From Kiritimatiellota bacterium (GTDB lineage: Bacteria; Verrucomicrobiota; Lentisphaeria; Victivallales; JAADHT01): DNA of 14,848 nucleotides. Positions 13,581-14,848 of this stretch are shown here, piece after piece. Location: the NCBI GenBank assembly GCA_013151705.1, contig JAADHT010000124.1, positions 1 through 14,848 of the forward strand, in the 5' to 3' direction. A model generated the notes under the pieces. It was not told the DNA's origin. It was given only the letters and a program-made list of their open reading frames with translations, and did no database searches. The position numbers and the translations under genes are program-made. The number at the start of each line of letters is the position of its first letter. The first letter of the stretch is position 1.

Positions 13581-13603
13581 ACTTGAAATGATATTGAAAG
13601 CCG
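13529..13603. repeat. 75-bp perfect inverted repeat, inserted arm
   Basis: Exact reverse complement of 13232-13306. It begins immediately after the PPGTP codons of the N-terminal RND half and ends just before FKNRPEDGK of the C-terminal half. It replaces the helix expected there and adds a stop and a frame change. Here the peptide KRGPGGMPIAV reads on the plus strand, which marks this arm as the copied one. Confidence 0.9.
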
Positions 13604-14848
13604 GGGGGTTCCGGGCGGTAGCTCGACCGTCGCCTTTATGAAGTCGTCGTCGGCATCGGGAAGAAGGTTGAATTTCATGAAACCGCCTTGAAAAAGGCCC
13701 GCTATCAGCAAGGCGGCTAAAACGGCGATGGAAAGCACCAAATAGCGGTTAGGAAGCGCTTTGTCTATGAATTTAGCGTATTTGAGATTGATGAAATTAT
13801 CAAGCAAGGCCGCCACTTTTTTTCTGAACCCCTCCATTTTCCGCGATATTCGCAGTTTTGGATGTCGGTTTGGATCCGGCAGATCCCGCAGGTGAATAGG
13901 CAACACGAAAAGTCCCTCCACCAACGAGACGACGAGTGCCGCCACAACCGGAAGAGGCATCACTCTGATGAATTTTCCCATGATGTCCGGAATGAAGAAA
14001 AGTGGAAGAAAAGCGATGATCGTGGTGAGAACGGCGGCCATCACGGGCATGGCCACTTCGGCCGTGCCGTTTATCGCCGCGTCCATTGGAGCGTCACCCA
14101 TATTTCTTCGGTTGTATATCGACTCACCGACCACGATAGCGTCATCGACTATCAGTCCTAGCACCATTATCATTCCGAACATCGATATCATATTGATAGA
14201 GGCCCCGCAAACGCTCATGATGGCGAGCGCTCCTGCCAAAGAGACGGGGATTCCCATAGAGACCCAGAAACTGAGGCGGATGTCGAGAAACAGCCATAGG
14301 GTCAGAAAGACCAGGCAAAGTCCCATCAATCCATTTGTGATGAGGATGCGAAGGCGATCCGTCACCATTCTAGCGTTGTCGAGGAATTTGGTAAGATGGA
14401 TGTTTTCCGGCATATCCAATCGTTTGGTTTTAATGAAGTCGTCGATGATTGCGACGATTTTCAAAGAATCCTCGTTCTCGGTTTTGAAAATGTTCACGGC
14501 CACGGCGCTTTCACCATTGAAAAGCGAGAAGATTTGCGTGTCGTCATCAAAGGTGTCCCTGAGTTCCGCAATCTGTCCAAGGGTTACTCTCGTTCCGTCC
14601 GGACGCGTCAGAACCGGAATATTCCTATATTCCAAAGCGCGGTACTTTCTTCCCAGGATTTTCAGTCTCAGATCCTCTTTTTCCGTCCGAATGGTGCCTG
14701 CGGATACGTTGAGTCCGTACGCTCGCACGGCTTGTTTCACCTTCTCGAAATCGAGCCCGTATTTTCTTAGCGCCGCCTCCGGTATCTCTATCGATATCTC
14801 GTAGTTGCGGATGCCTGATAGGCCCGTCTGGCTTATTCCTTTGATTTG
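13568..14848 (-). pseudogene. RND efflux permease, N-terminal part (truncated at window edge)
   Basis: Coding is open to the right edge, so the 5' end is outside the window; the first visible residues are QIKGISQTGLSGIRNYEIS. It carries the porter segment (YGLDFEKVKQAVRAYGLNVSAG), the membrane bundle with LWLFLDIRLSFWVSMGIPVSL, and the helix-4 motif FGMIMVLGLIVDDAIVVGES, whose paired Asp residues carry protons in AcrB-type pumps. LRDLPD and a cytosolic link lead to FIKATVELPPGTP. At 13603 the native sequence stops and the inverted 75-bp copy begins, giving RLSISFQVCLP and a TAA at 13570-13568. The expected next helix is missing. HAE1-like drug or lipid export is the family role; the substrate is unknown. 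Confidence 0.85.

Noticed and set aside
1..14848. CRISPR array, tRNA or rRNA genes, defence island
   Set aside because: No regularly spaced direct repeats, cloverleaf-like sequences, rRNA-like stretches or defence-gene motifs were seen on either strand.

Overview
This is a mid-to-moderately GC-rich chromosomal window from a Gram-negative bacterium. The Gram-negative call rests on a Kdo-pathway arabinose-5-phosphate isomerase, an outer-membrane-type lipoprotein, an RND efflux permease, a TolQ/ExbB proton channel and an Rnf subunit. Redox genes (rubrerythrin, RnfE) suggest an anaerobic or microaerophilic lifestyle. The gene mix and the short palindromic intergenic repeats would fit the PVC superphylum or a neighbouring uncultured phylum, but no marker here fixes the taxonomy. 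I see no rRNA, tRNA, CRISPR array, phage gene or transposase.

Layout. Positions 1-1487 hold a strong hairpin at the left edge and a minus-strand condensation-type acyltransferase-like gene. A 395-bp repeat-bearing gap follows, then lipA (minus). lipA diverges from a plus-strand operon of rubrerythrin, a PqiC-like lipoprotein and rimO (3067-5567). Next is a plus-strand set: a secreted carbohydrate-binding-like protein, a lone rnfE and an EamA transporter (5898-8103). It converges, across a bidirectional terminator, on a minus-strand pair of a YedF/DsrE-like protein and kdsD/kpsF (9738-8369). The right third is a minus-strand run read from the right edge: an RND permease broken by an inverted copy of its own sequence, a 45-codon ORF, a TolQ/ExbB-like channel and a mannitol-1-phosphate-dehydrogenase-like enzyme (14848-10024).

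Functional themes. LipA and RimO are both radical-SAM sulfur-insertion enzymes with auxiliary Fe-S clusters, and a rubrerythrin lies between them. KdsD, the lipoprotein, the RND pump and TolQ concern the envelope.

The most unusual content is at DNA level. (1) A 94/95-bp element occurs twice, each copy 12-15 bp after a stop codon and in the same sense as that gene. (2) A GTAGGGCGG...CCGCCC palindrome occurs four times, always in the sense of the gene upstream of it. (3) An exact or near-exact 15-bp palindrome, CCGCGAANTTCGCGG, recurs five times inside coding sequence and is read in two different frames (AKFA and REIRG/RELRG). (4) A perfect 75-bp inverted repeat breaks the RND gene; it is either a template-switch mutation or an assembly artefact.
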